Positions 1 through 8,828 of a stretch of DNA of 64,000 nt are shown piece after piece. The stretch is from Actinomycetes bacterium (GTDB lineage Bacteria; Actinomycetota; Acidimicrobiia; Acidimicrobiales; RAAP-2). Position numbers and translations under genes: made by a program. The stretch lies in NCBI GenBank assembly GCA_021785695.1, contig JAJYEQ010000001.1:97331-161330 (forward strand), given 5' to 3'. The notes below the pieces were generated by a model. The model was not told the origin of the DNA and did no database searches. It was given only the letters and a program-made list of their open reading frames with translations. Each line of letters opens with the position of its first letter. Positions within the stretch are counted from its first letter, which is position 1.

Positions 1-751
1 TCCCGGTCGTCACGTTGTAGAGCGTGAAGGTCACCGTCCCGGTCGGGGTGCCCGACGTGCCCGTCACCGTCGCCGAGTCGGTGGCCGAGGTGCCTGTCAC
101 GTTCGGGGTGGTGTTGAGGGTCGGGGTGAGTTGGGTCTTCAGGTGATAGCAGACTCCGTAGCCGCTAAAGCCATTCGTAGCCTGGAATCCACCTTGCTCG
201 AAGTTACTGGCCGGCCCCCAGTAAATGCTCGTCGCCGCTCCCCCGCCACCACCGTTGCCACCGTGTACCCACACGTAGTCAACCGTCACGGTAGAAGGAG
301 CTGTGACGCTGATCGTGTCACCCACCGGTGTGACCGTCACACCCTCGGTGGTTGTAAAACTCGCGCTCCCTGTACTTGCGTAAACGAGGTCATTGCTCGC
401 CCCAGGGATGTTCGGAGCGCTCGTGTACGTACTGTTCGTTGCCACCGTGTAGGAACCCGAGGAATTGTCCACATCGGTGACAGCTTGGACTACGTCTTGA
501 CACGACGTGACATTCCCACTGTTGCCCGACGGGCCACCCAGGACCACGAGCGCACCCGTCATGGGCGCACCGGGTGCCGTATCCCAGGTTTGGGCGGCAC
601 CCGACGGTGACGCCCAAAGAGACGTTGTCGTCATCGCTGAGGCCAATGACAACCCGAACGCAATCGAGAGTCGCGCCATCCTTCCGCGGTCGCCACGACC
701 TCGAGCCGATCGTCGACCCTCCGAAGACGTTCCGGACAGGATTCCCGTCAT
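1..751 (-). CDS. Secreted Ig-like-repeat surface protein, N-terminal part (runs off left edge)
   Basis: 250 codons are visible with no stop; the C-terminus lies beyond base 1. The ATG at 751 follows a GAGAGG-type ribosome site about 7 nt upstream. The N-terminus has a long Arg-rich region (residues 11-27), then a hydrophobic stretch (about 28-40) and small residues (WASPSGA), which I read as a signal peptide. The rest is Thr/Ser/Gly/Val-rich, with only a few Cys and little charge, typical of extracellular beta-sandwich proteins. The last visible residues contain PTGTVTFTLY, a strand typical of bacterial Ig-like repeats (Big_3_5 type). An internal ATG at 679 also has GGAAGG in front, but with no spacing, so 751 is preferred. 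GC content and codon use look lower than in the neighbours. Function unknown; a cell-surface or adhesive role is inferred. Confidence 0.75.
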   Translation of the reverse strand, partial: MTGILSGTSSEGRRSARGRGDRGRMARLSIAFGLSLASAMTTTSLWASPSGAAQTWDTAPGAPMTGALVVLGGPSGNSGNVTSCQDVVQAVTDVDNSSGSYTVATNSTYTSAPNIPGASNDLVYASTGSASFTTTEGVTVTPVGDTISVTAPSTVTVDYVWVHGGNGGGGGAATSIYWGPASNFEQGGFQATNGFSGYGVCYHLKTQLTPTLNTTPNVTGTSATDSATVTGTSGTPTGTVTFTLYNVTTG

Positions 752-1099
752 GGTGTATTCCTCTCCGCCCCTGTCCGTCCAGTCTCAACTAGTTCCCAAC
801 AAATGTCAACCCAGAGCCCAATGAATTCACGTGTGATTCATAGGGCAAGTCTGAAAGTTTCCTTAGACCACGACTCGATTCAGGAATTTGGTGGGGTACG
901 GGGAGCGAACAACGCGCAAACCGACACGCGGCTCGACAATGGCTTGACCGAGTGGCGGCATCCTGGTGGCCACGTCCAGCCCATCGGCCGAAGTCGGAGC
1001 AACTCCTCGCCCCGAGCAGTTTGACGCTTTACCGCCCACCCCCAACCCAGGCCGAGTTGCCATGAGCGTGGTGGCACGAACGGGGTCAAGGCTAGTGAG
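752..1099. other. 348-bp intergenic region, lower GC, no convincing gene
   Basis: This stretch lies between the start of the minus-strand surface protein and the 3' end of tRNA-Glu. It should hold the promoter of the surface-protein gene and the tRNA termination region. I see one imperfect dyad, TGAAT-N9-ATTCA at 822-840, about 70-90 nt upstream of the surface-protein start, which could be an operator. I could not find a strong terminator hairpin behind tRNA-Glu. The short open frames here have no family features and are rejected. Confidence 0.5.
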
Positions 1100-1172
1100 C
1101 AGTCCCAACGGGGTTCGAACCCGTGTCTCCACCTTGAGAGGGTGGTGTCCTAGGCCACTAGACGATGGGACC
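1100..1172 (-). tRNA. tRNA-Glu (CUC anticodon)
   Basis: The reverse strand folds into a 73-nt cloverleaf. The acceptor stem is GGTCCCA/TGGGACT with discriminator G. The anticodon stem CCACC/GGTGG encloses the loop CTCTCAA, giving anticodon CUC (reads GAG). The T arm is ACGGG-TTCGAAC-CCCGT. No CCA is encoded. It lies 30 nt downstream of tRNA-Gln and is probably co-transcribed with it. Confidence 0.95.
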
Positions 1173-1202
1173 ATCGAGCCGGGCCGCCAGGCGGCCGGTT
1201 CG

Positions 1203-1274
1203 CTCGGGGGCAAGGACTCGAACCCTGAATAACTGGACCAGAACCAGCTGTGTTGCCAATTACACCACCCCCGA
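1203..1274 (-). tRNA. tRNA-Gln (CUG anticodon)
   Basis: The reverse strand folds into a 72-nt cloverleaf with acceptor TCGGGGG/CCCCCGA and discriminator G. The anticodon stem GCTGG/CCAGT encloses TTCTGGT, giving anticodon CUG (reads CAG). The T arm contains GGTTCGAGTCC. No CCA is encoded. It lies 52 nt downstream of gltX, on the same strand, ahead of tRNA-Glu. Confidence 0.95.
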
Positions 1275-1326
1275 AGGGCTCGGCAATCTTACACGACGCC
1301 CGTGGGCGCGCCAGCCGGCGCCACCC

Positions 1327-2766
1327 TCACGACACGCGCGCGAGGGCGGCGCGCAGGCGGTCGAGGGTGCGCTGGCGACCGAGCAGCTCGAGTGACTCGA
1401 ACAGCGGTGGCCCCACCCGCGTGCCGGTGACCGCGACGCGCACCGGGGCCTGCGCTCGGCGCAGCGGCAGCCCGACGCCCTCGCCGAGCTCCACGAGCGC
1501 GTCGTGCAGGGACGCCGCAGTGAAGTCGACTTCGGCGAAGCGCTCGATGGCGACGGCCAGCACGACGCGCCCCAGCGGGTCGTCGGCTAGCACCGCGGCC
1601 ACCGCGTCCTCGTCGAAGGCGACCTCGTCGCCGAAGAGGAAGGCGACCATGGCCGGCACCTCGGCCAGCGTCGTCACGCGGGTCTGGATCAGCGGGACCG
1701 CGCGCGAGAAAACGTCGGCGTCGAAGTGCTCGGGTGCCCACGGGGGCGCCGCACGCGGCCGCCAGGCCGCGGGGTCCGGGTCCACCCAGGGCCGGCACGC
1801 GTGAGCGAACGCGTCACTCGTCATCGCGCGCAGGTACTCGGCATTGATGTGGGTCAGCTTCTTCACGTCGAAGAACGCGGGCGACCGTGAGACCTCGGCG
1901 AGGTCGAACTCGTCGATCAGGCGCGCGCGGTCGGCAATCTCGTCGCCCCGCGGGCTCCACCCCAGCAGGGCCAGGTAGTTGACCATGGCCTCGGGCAGGT
2001 AGCCCTGGTCGCGGTAGGACTCGAGGGCGACGGGGTCCTTGCGCTTGGAGAGCTTCTTGCGCTGCTCGTTGACCAGCATCGGCAGGTGCGCGTAGGCGGG
2101 CAGGTCGACACGCTCTTGGCTGGCGCAGTGGTTGAGGGCCTCCCACATCAGGACCTGGCGGGGAGTCGTGGGCAGCAGGTCCTCGCCGCGGATCACGTGG
2201 GTGATGCGGGCGCTGCGGTCGTCGACCAGGTTGGCCAGCGCGTAGAGGACGACGCCGCTGGACCGCATGACGACGAAGTCGCCGATCGCCTCGTGGGGGA
2301 AGGTCACCGTCCCGCGCACCAGATCCTCGATGGTCGTCGCCCCCTCGTCGGGCATGCGGAAGCGCAGCGCTGTGCTCGGCCCGCGGGGCAGCTCGCGGGT
2401 GCGGCAGTGGCCGTCGTAGCCGGGGCGGCCCGTGGCGGCGCTGCGCGCGTCGATCTGCTCGCGGGTGCAGTCGCAGGCGTAGAGGTAGCCCCCCTCCCAC
2501 AGGGCCTCGACGGCCGCGTGGTGGTCCCCGAGGTTCGCCGACTGCAGGGTCGGCCCCTCGTCCCAGTTCAGGCCGAGCCACGTCAGAGCGTCGAGGATCC
2601 CCTGGCGCCACTCGTCGCGGTTGCGCTCGGTGTCGGTGTCCTCGATGCGCAGCACGAAGGCGCCGCCGTGGCGGCGCGCGAAGAGCCAGTTGAACAGGCT
2701 GGTGCGCGCCGAGCCCACGTGGAAGTACCCCGTGGGCGAGGGGGCGAAGCGGACGCGGGGCGTCAC
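1327..2766 (-). CDS. gltX: Glutamyl-tRNA synthetase
   Basis: Class I aminoacyl-tRNA synthetase of 479 aa that charges tRNA-Glu in the cytoplasm. The N-terminus reads RVRFAPSPTGYFHVGSAR, which carries the HIGH-type motif (FHVG). KLSKR in mid-protein is the KMSKS loop. The length is normal for bacterial GluRS. The start is GTG at 2766, which overlaps the ferredoxin stop by 4 nt (GTGA). An in-frame extension upstream only translates the ferredoxin gene out of frame. tRNA-Gln and tRNA-Glu follow directly. Whether the enzyme is discriminating, or also charges tRNA-Gln for GatCAB amidation, cannot be settled from sequence inspection alone. Confidence 0.96.
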   Translation of the reverse strand: MTPRVRFAPSPTGYFHVGSARTSLFNWLFARRHGGAFVLRIEDTDTERNRDEWRQGILDALTWLGLNWDEGPTLQSANLGDHHAAVEALWEGGYLYACDCTREQIDARSAATGRPGYDGHCRTRELPRGPSTALRFRMPDEGATTIEDLVRGTVTFPHEAIGDFVVMRSSGVVLYALANLVDDRSARITHVIRGEDLLPTTPRQVLMWEALNHCASQERVDLPAYAHLPMLVNEQRKKLSKRKDPVALESYRDQGYLPEAMVNYLALLGWSPRGDEIADRARLIDEFDLAEVSRSPAFFDVKKLTHINAEYLRAMTSDAFAHACRPWVDPDPAAWRPRAAPPWAPEHFDADVFSRAVPLIQTRVTTLAEVPAMVAFLFGDEVAFDEDAVAAVLADDPLGRVVLAVAIERFAEVDFTAASLHDALVELGEGVGLPLRRAQAPVRVAVTGTRVGPPLFESLELLGRQRTLDRLRAALARVS

Positions 2767-2954
2767 TCGGAGATGCTCAGGGCGCCGTTGGGGCAGCTGG
2801 CGACGGCCTCGCGGACGCGCTCGGCGAAGGCGGGCCCGGGCTCCTCGTTGAGGATGTACATGTAGCCGTCGTCGCGCACCTCGAAGACCTCGGGGGCGAT
2901 GCCCATGCACACCGCGTTCGAGGTGCACAGGTCGTAGTTCACGTGGATCTTCAT
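2763..2954 (-). CDS. Small [3Fe-4S]/[4Fe-4S] ferredoxin
   Basis: 63-aa soluble electron carrier. It has Cys10 and Cys16 in LCTSNAVC and a C-terminal CP (ASCPNGAL). This C-x5-C...CP pattern is that of actinobacterial single-cluster ferredoxins, which often serve cytochrome P450s. The second Cys of a full C-x2-C-x2-C set is absent, which favours a [3Fe-4S] cluster. The ATG at 2954 has a good ribosome site (AAGGAG, 4-5 nt upstream). The stop overlaps the gltX start, so the two genes are translationally coupled. No P450 is visible in the window, so the redox partner is unknown. Confidence 0.88.
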   Translation of the reverse strand: MKIHVNYDLCTSNAVCMGIAPEVFEVRDDGYMYILNEEPGPAFAERVREAVASCPNGALSISE

Positions 2955-2997
2955 GGGGCTCCTTTGGCCCCATGGTACCGGCCGCCGAGGCGCTGCC

Positions 2998-3003
2998 TAC
3001 AGT
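2998..3003 (+). promoter_or_regulatory. -10 box TACAGT for the aldo/keto reductase gene
   Basis: TACAGT lies 17 nt before the GTG at 3021. A start of transcription around 3010 would give a very short leader that carries AGGAGG at 3011-3016. No clear -35 box is seen. Confidence 0.45.
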
Positions 3004-3020
3004 GGTCCAGAGGAGGACTG

Positions 3021-3944
3021 GTGGAACATCGCACTGTGGGCTCGCTGTCCGTGTCGGTCGTCGGGGTGGGCTGCAACAACTTCGGCTCGCGCCTCGACGA
3101 GGAGGCGTCGGCCGCCGTGGTGCACGCAGCCCTCGACGCGGGGATCACTCTGTTCGACACCGCCGACACCTACGGGGGCACCCGGTCCGAGGTGTTCCTG
3201 GGCCGCGCGCTGCGCACGCGGCGCTCCGAGGCGGTGATCGCGACCAAGTTCGGCATGCCCCTGGACGACCAGAGCTTCGGGGCCAGCCCGGCCTACGTGC
3301 GCCGGGCCTGCCAGGCGTCCCTGACGCGCCTCGGGGTCGACCACATCGACCTGTACCAGCTGCACTACCCCGACGACACCGTGCCCATCGCCGAGACCCT
3401 CGGGGCCCTCGGTGAGCTGGTCGAGGCGGGCCTGGTGCGCGAGATCGGCTGCTCGAACCTGACGGCCGACCAGCTGCGCGCGGCCTGGGTGGCCGCGGCC
3501 GGCCGGCCGGGGTTCGCCTCGATCCAGAACCAGTACTCGCTGCTCGCCCGCGAGCCCGAGTCCGACGGGGTCCTGGGCGCCTGCGCCGAGCTCGGGGTGG
3601 GCCTGCTGCCCTACTACCCGCTGGCCAACGGGCTGCTCACCGGCAAGTTCCGCCCCGGCGAGCCCGTCCCCGAGGGTACGCGCCTGGCCCTGATGAGCCC
3701 GGAGCGCGCCGTCCACTGGCTCTCCGAGCGCTTCCAGCACGCCGTGGACGGCCTGCTCGGCTACGCCGAGGAGCTGGGGACCCCGATCCTCACCCTGGCG
3801 ATCTCGTGGCTCCTCGACCACCGCGAGGTCACCTCGGTGATCGCCGGGGCCTCGAGCCCGGCCCAGGTGCGCGCCAACGCCGCGGCCGCCCACCCCCTCG
3901 ACCCCGCGGTGCGCGCCCGCCTCGACGCCCTGACCGCTCCCTGA
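3021..3944 (+). CDS. Aldo/keto reductase
   Basis: 307-aa NAD(P)H-dependent oxidoreductase of the AKR superfamily with a (beta/alpha)8 barrel. The GVGCNNFG start strand, FDTADTYGG (Asp and Tyr of the catalytic tetrad), ATKFG (catalytic Lys) and DLYQLHYPD (catalytic His) occur in the usual order. The C-terminal VIAGASSPAQV resembles the NADPH phosphate-binding loop. The start is GTG at 3021 behind AGGAGG; an upstream GTG at 2943 would run through the intergenic promoter and is rejected. The natural substrate cannot be predicted. The gene is divergent from the ferredoxin-gltX pair. Confidence 0.9.
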   Translation: MEHRTVGSLSVSVVGVGCNNFGSRLDEEASAAVVHAALDAGITLFDTADTYGGTRSEVFLGRALRTRRSEAVIATKFGMPLDDQSFGASPAYVRRACQASLTRLGVDHIDLYQLHYPDDTVPIAETLGALGELVEAGLVREIGCSNLTADQLRAAWVAAAGRPGFASIQNQYSLLAREPESDGVLGACAELGVGLLPYYPLANGLLTGKFRPGEPVPEGTRLALMSPERAVHWLSERFQHAVDGLLGYAEELGTPILTLAISWLLDHREVTSVIAGASSPAQVRANAAAAHPLDPAVRARLDALTAP

Positions 3945-3974
3945 GGCGACGGACCACGCGCCGTCTATTTCCCC

Positions 3975-3980
3975 TACAGT
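3975..3980 (+). promoter_or_regulatory. -10 box TACAGT for the secreted YxxD-repeat gene
   Basis: TACAGT is placed 36 nt before the ATG at 4017. Transcription would begin near 3987, leaving about 30 nt of leader with an AAAGGGGGGA ribosome site just before the ATG. Confidence 0.4.
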
Positions 3981-4016
3981 CGTAGGCGGAACGGTACTCG
4001 ATCGAAAGGGGGGACG

Positions 4017-4517
4017 ATGACCGCTTCAGCCCTACACCCCACCGCGCGGCGCCTAGCCCGCCTCACCATCACGGCCGCGCTGGCCCTGGCCCTAGCGCCC
4101 AGCCTGGCCGGGGCGGCTCGGGTCACCCACCGCCACGTCGTCCAGGTCGCCACGATCGCGGGCCACGGCCGCGTGCTCGAGACGATGTCGGGCCACGTGC
4201 TCTACACCTACGGCCGCGACGGTCGCAACCGGTCGCGCTGCACCGGCACGTGCCTGGCCATCTGGCCAGCCCTGGTGGTGCCCGCGCACACCGTGCCGAC
4301 CGGGACGGCCGGCCTCGGCGTGTTCCAGCGCTCCAAGGGCGTCTTCCAGGTGACCTTCCGGGGTCGGCCGCTCTACACCTTCGTCTCGGACCTCCGGGCC
4401 AACGAGGCCAGCGGGAACCACATCTCGGACTTCGTGGTGGCCACCCTCACCGGCACCCGCAAGGCGGTCAAGAAGCACGCGCCCACCACGACGACGAAGT
4501 CGAGCACCGGCTACTGA
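4017..4517 (+). CDS. Secreted protein with Yx[FWY]xxD repeats (COG4315 / PF03640 type)
   Basis: 166 aa. Residues 1-33 form a signal peptide: a basic start, a hydrophobic run of Ala/Leu, and an AGAA cleavage region. No lipobox Cys is present, unlike many relatives. Two copies of the family motif are visible, VLYTYGRD and PLYTFVSD. Between them is a disulfide-capable CTGTCLAIWP. PF03640 proteins are extracytoplasmic and of unknown function. The tail is Lys/Thr-rich (TTTTKSSTGY) and may sit in the cell wall. The gene stands alone and faces pntB across a strong hairpin. Confidence 0.85.
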   Translation: MTASALHPTARRLARLTITAALALALAPSLAGAARVTHRHVVQVATIAGHGRVLETMSGHVLYTYGRDGRNRSRCTGTCLAIWPALVVPAHTVPTGTAGLGVFQRSKGVFQVTFRGRPLYTFVSDLRANEASGNHISDFVVATLTGTRKAVKKHAPTTTTKSSTGY

Positions 4518-4536
4518 GCCACGCAGCCATGGTGAC

Positions 4537-4565
4537 GGTGCCCCGGCCCGCTGGGCCGGGGCACC
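4537..4565. terminator. Hairpin between convergent genes
   Basis: A perfect 13-bp GC stem, GGTGCCCCGGCCC with its complement, encloses the loop GCT. It lies between the stops of the secreted YxxD-repeat gene and pntB, so it can serve both directions. No U tract follows on either side. Confidence 0.75.
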
Positions 4566-4584
4566 CGGTGCGCGGGAGTGGCGA

Positions 4585-5982
4585 CTAGCTGGCCTTGACT
4601 GCGGCAACCATCTTGGTCAGGGTGTCCTTGGCGTCCCCGAAGACCAGCGTGGTCTTCGGGTTGTAGAGCAGCTCGTTCTCGATGCCGGCGAAGCCCGGGC
4701 GCATCGAGCGCTTGAGGAACACGACGTTCTCGGCCAGGTCGGCGTGGATGATGGGCATCCCGTAGATCGGGGACGTCTTGTCGTCCACGGCCGCCGGGTT
4801 GACGGTGTCGTTCGCGCCCACCACCAGGGCGACGTCGGCCGTCTGGAGCTCGGTGTTGGCCTCGTCCATCTCGACGAGCTGCTCGTAGGGGACGTTGGCC
4901 TCGGCCAGCAGCACGTTCATGTGGCCCGGCATGCGCCCGGCGACCGGGTGGATGCCGTAGAAGACCTCGATGCCCTTGCTCTCGAGCAGGTCGGCCAGCT
5001 CGCGCAGGACGTGCTGGCCCTGCGAGACCGCCAGGCCGTAGCCGGGGATGAAGACCACGCGGCTGGCGAAGCCCAGCATGATGGCGATGTCCTCGGGGCT
5101 GCCCGAGCGCACCGAGCGGCCGTCGGCTCGCTCGGTCGCGCCGCTGGCCGTGACCGTGGCGCCGAAGGCCGAGAACAGGATGTTGGGCAGGCTGCGGCCC
5201 ATGGCCTTGCTCATCAGGCGGGTCAGCAGGAGGCCCGAGGCGCCCACCAGGGTGCCGGCCACGATCAGCAGGTTGGAGCCGAGCGTGAAGCCCGAGGCCG
5301 CCACCGCGACGCCGGTGAAGGCGTTGAGCAGCGAGATCAGCACCGGCACGTCGGCGCCGCCGATGGGCAGCACGAAGAGCACGCCGAGCATCGCGGACAG
5401 GCCGAGCAGCACCCAGAGCATCGTCTGGGAGGCACTCACCAGCACCCACCCGATGGTCACCAGCGCGGCCAGGCCGACCACGCCGTTGATCACCTGCTGG
5501 CCCGGGTAGGTCACGGGCCGACCGGTCATGAGCTCTTGGAGCTTGGCGAAGGAGATCGCCGAGCCGGCGAAGGAGAAGGTGCCGATGAGCACGCCGAGCA
5601 GCACCTCGAGGGCGACGTAGGTCGCCGGGTGCGAGGCCTTGATGTGCATGAACTCGGTGATGGACACCAGCGCGGCGGCGCCGCCGCCCACGCCGTTGAA
5701 GATGGCCACCAGCTGGGGCATGGCGGTCATCTTCACGAACCGGGCGACCGGCACCGCGACCACCAGGCCGATCACGATCCCGAGGATCATCAGGGGCACG
5801 TGGTAGATGGCGTGACCGTCGACGGGGCGGAAGAAGGTCGCCACGACCGCGACGACCATGCCGAAGGCCGCCACCATGTTGCCGAGGCGCGCGCGCTTGG
5901 GGCTGCCCAGGCCCTTCAGGGCCAGGACGAAGGTGGTGGCCGAGAAGAGGTAGATCAGGTCGATCAGGGTCACTCGACTCAC
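4585..5982 (-). CDS. pntB: Proton-translocating NAD(P)+ transhydrogenase subunit beta
   Basis: 465 aa, close to the E. coli PntB length. The N-terminal two thirds is a multi-span membrane domain (dII). The C-terminal third is the NADP(H)-binding dIII, with GYGLAVSQGQ, HPVAGRMPGHMNVLLAEA and VVGANDTVNPAA, all close to family consensus. Together with pntAA and pntAB it couples hydride transfer from NADH to NADP+ to proton entry across the plasma membrane. The GTG start at 5982 overlaps the pntAB stop by 4 nt (GTGA). The gene is last in a three-gene operon and is followed by a terminator hairpin. Confidence 0.97.
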   Translation of the reverse strand: MSRVTLIDLIYLFSATTFVLALKGLGSPKRARLGNMVAAFGMVVAVVATFFRPVDGHAIYHVPLMILGIVIGLVVAVPVARFVKMTAMPQLVAIFNGVGGGAAALVSITEFMHIKASHPATYVALEVLLGVLIGTFSFAGSAISFAKLQELMTGRPVTYPGQQVINGVVGLAALVTIGWVLVSASQTMLWVLLGLSAMLGVLFVLPIGGADVPVLISLLNAFTGVAVAASGFTLGSNLLIVAGTLVGASGLLLTRLMSKAMGRSLPNILFSAFGATVTASGATERADGRSVRSGSPEDIAIMLGFASRVVFIPGYGLAVSQGQHVLRELADLLESKGIEVFYGIHPVAGRMPGHMNVLLAEANVPYEQLVEMDEANTELQTADVALVVGANDTVNPAAVDDKTSPIYGMPIIHADLAENVVFLKRSMRPGFAGIENELLYNPKTTLVFGDAKDTLTKMVAAVKAS

Positions 5983-6301
5983 TTGGCCACCTCACTCGTG
6001 GATCCGGCCTTGGGGGTCTTGGCCTTGGGCTTGAACATCTCGAGCATGCGGTCGGTGACCACGAACCCGCCCACCACGTTCAAGGCGGCCAGGATCACCG
6101 CGAGGAACCCCAGGATCTCCTCGGCGTTGGTCGTGGCCGCGCCGAGGATCGTCATCGAGCCCACCAGGATGACGCCGTGGATGGCGTTGGAGCCGCTCAT
6201 CAGCGGGGTGTGCAGGATGCTGGGCACCTTGGCGATGATCTCGACGCCGACGAAGATCGTCAGCATGAAGACGGTCGCGTACTGGAGCAGGGCGTTGCCC
6301 A

Positions 6302-6302
<1 letters not shown>
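5979..6302 (-). CDS. pntAB: NAD(P)+ transhydrogenase subunit alpha 2 (membrane part of alpha)
   Basis: 107 aa with three hydrophobic spans (about 8-24, 41-57 and 63-85). It corresponds to the C-terminal membrane part of E. coli PntA, encoded here as a separate subunit as in many actinobacteria and Rhodospirillum. The sequence VPSILHTPLMSGSNAIHG is the family signature. The start is the ATG at 6302, which shares one base with the pntAA stop (TGATG). The short basic C-terminus (KPKAKTPKAG) is unremarkable. Confidence 0.95.
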
Positions 6303-7453
<1,151 letters not shown>

Positions 7454-7459
7454 CGCTCC

Positions 7460-7465
7460 GTTCTA
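7460..7465 (-). promoter_or_regulatory. -10 box TAGAAC of the pnt operon
   Basis: On the minus strand TAGAAC is followed by 6 nt (GGAGCG) and the ATG of pntAA. This spacing puts transcription start at or next to the A of ATG. The GGAG could alternatively act as a ribosome site if transcription starts further upstream. Confidence 0.5.
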
Positions 7466-7475
7466 CCACTCGGGC

Positions 7476-8309
7476 TCAGGGGCTCCCTCCGGGTTGCCCC
7501 TCGTCAGCCACGAAGTCCACCAGGACTTTGGTCACAACTTCCGGCGCCTCCAGCACGAACCAGTGCCCCAGGCCCTCCAGGCGCACGTAGGTGAAGCCCG
7601 CCGCGCAGTATTGGGCCGAGCCGGTCATCTGCTCCTCGCCGAGTCCCCGGTCGCCGCTGGCCCAGATGCCCAGCGCCGGCACCGTCAGCGGCGCCGGGCG
7701 CGGCGGCGGCGTGACGAAGGCGTCGGCCCGCAGGTTCGCGCGGTACCAGTTGAGGTGCGCGCGCAGCTGGCCCGCGGCCAGCGCCGCCGCCACGGCGGGC
7801 GCGTCGGGGTGGCCCATGCGGGTCACCAGCGCGAAGTCCTCCATGGCCACGAAGGCCTCGCCGACCCCCTCGACCAGGAAGGCCAGCACGTAGAGGCTGC
7901 GCAGCATCTGGTCCAGGCCGCCGGAGCGAAAGGCCGTGGGGTGCCCCACGGCCAGCGCGCTGAGCGTGCGCACGCGCTCGGGATGGGTCAGGGCGACCGC
8001 CCAGGCCAGGGCCGCGCCCCAGTCGTGGCCCACCAGGTGGGCGCGCTCCAGCCCGGCGGCGTCGAGCACCCCGAGCACGTCGTCGACCAGGTGGCCCAGG
8101 GCGTAGTCGGCCACGTCGTCGGGCCGGTCCGAGCGCCCACAGCCCCGCAGGTCCGGGACGATCACGCGGTGGCCGGCGCCGACCAGCCCGGGCACCACTC
8201 CGCGCCACAGGCGCGCCGTGTCGGGCCAGCCGTGCAGGAGCACCACGGCCGAGCCCGCGCCGACGTCGTCGCTGACCAGGCGCACGCCTCCCGCGCGGCT
8301 CTCGAGCAC
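7476..8309 (-). CDS. Alpha/beta hydrolase, epoxide hydrolase/haloalkane dehalogenase-like
   Basis: 277 aa. HGWPD (26-30) is the oxyanion-hole HGxP motif. GHDWG places the nucleophile Asp at residue 96, as in epoxide hydrolases and haloalkane dehalogenases rather than Ser esterases. ASGDRGL is a candidate acid and [11 protein letters not shown] carries the catalytic His near 249. [12 protein letters not shown] is also typical of the family. The lid domain (about 130-200) decides substrate and is not diagnostic. The GTG at 8309 has no ribosome site but sits 6 nt after TAGCGT. It is divergent from ogt and upstream of pnt. Confidence 0.85.
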   Translation of the reverse strand: MLESRAGGVRLVSDDVGAGSAVVLLHGWPDTARLWRGVVPGLVGAGHRVIVPDLRGCGRSDRPDDVADYALGHLVDDVLGVLDAAGLERAHLVGHDWGAALAWAVALTHPERVRTLSALAVGHPTAFRSGGLDQMLRSLYVLAFLVEGVGEAFVAMEDFALVTRMGHPDAPAVAAALAAGQLRAHLNWYRANLRADAFVTPPPRPAPLTVPALGIWASGDRGLGEEQMTGSAQYCAAGFTYVRLEGLGHWFVLEAPEVVTKVLVDFVADEGQPGGSP

Positions 8310-8315
8310 ACCGGC

Positions 8316-8321
8316 ACGCTA
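8316..8321 (-). promoter_or_regulatory. -10 box TAGCGT of the alpha/beta hydrolase gene
   Basis: On the minus strand TAGCGT is followed by exactly 6 nt and GTG, predicting a leaderless transcript. The opposing ogt -10 box lies only 9 nt away. Confidence 0.55.
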
Positions 8322-8330
8322 GCGGTCGGC

Positions 8331-8336
8331 TAGAAC
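8331..8336 (+). promoter_or_regulatory. -10 box TAGAAC of ogt
   Basis: TAGAAC is followed by 6 nt (CGACGC) and the GTG start of ogt at 8343. No Shine-Dalgarno sequence is present, so a leaderless transcript is predicted. Confidence 0.55.
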
Positions 8337-8342
8337 CGACGC

Positions 8343-8828
8343 GTGCCCGCCGTCGTCCACGTCCCCTCGCCCCTGGGCGACCTCGCCGTCGCCGGCGACG
8401 CCGCGGGCGTCACCCGCATCTGGCTGCCCCTGGAGGGCCCGCCCCCGGCCACGGGCGTGGCCGCGCCCGCCGTGCGCCAGGCGGCCGCACAGATCGCCGC
8501 GTACCTGGCGGGGCGCCGGCGCCGCGTGCACGTGCGCTACGGCGCCGTGCGCGCCACCCCCTTCCAGCGCGCGGTCTGGGCGCAGATCGCCGCCATCCCC
8601 TACGGCGAGGTCCGCACCTACGGCGAGGTCGCCGCGGCCCTGGGGCGCCCGGGGGCGGCCCGGGCCGTCGGCCAGGCGACGGGCGCCAACCCCTGGCCGA
8701 TCGCCATCCCCTGCCACCGCGTAGTCGCCGCCCAGGGCCCGGGGGGCTTCGGCGGCGGGGCCGCGCTCAAGGCGTTCCTGCTCCACCTGGAGACGACCCG
8801 CCCCGCCCCGCGCGCCGCAGGTCGATGA
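8343..8828 (+). CDS. ogt: Methylated-DNA--protein-cysteine S-methyltransferase
   Basis: 161-aa suicide DNA-repair protein that moves the alkyl group of O6-methylguanine to its own Cys. The active site IPCHRV is present with Cys124, followed by GGFGGG, the substrate-loop region. TPFQRAVWAQIAAIPYGEVRTYGE is split here as PFQRAVW and IPYGEVRTYGE, the helix-turn-helix part that flips the base. The GTG start follows TAGAAC-N6 with no ribosome site. The last 62 nt overlap, tail to tail, the end of the minus-strand membrane gene. Confidence 0.93.
   Translation: MPAVVHVPSPLGDLAVAGDAAGVTRIWLPLEGPPPATGVAAPAVRQAAAQIAAYLAGRRRRVHVRYGAVRATPFQRAVWAQIAAIPYGEVRTYGEVAAALGRPGAARAVGQATGANPWPIAIPCHRVVAAQGPGGFGGGAALKAFLLHLETTRPAPRAAGR

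Noticed and set aside
822-840. TGAAT-N9-ATTCA dyad upstream of the surface-protein gene
   Set aside because: Arms of only 5 bp in an AT-richer region are likely by chance. Noted under the intergenic entry but not called an operator.
863-1213. Short minus-strand open frame in the gap before the tRNA genes
   Set aside because: It runs through tRNA-Glu and part of tRNA-Gln, lacks a ribosome site, and has no domain features.
2767-2973. N-terminal extension of gltX to an upstream start
   Set aside because: The extra residues are the ferredoxin gene read out of frame. GluRS begins at the RVRFAPSPTG segment, with GTG at 2766.
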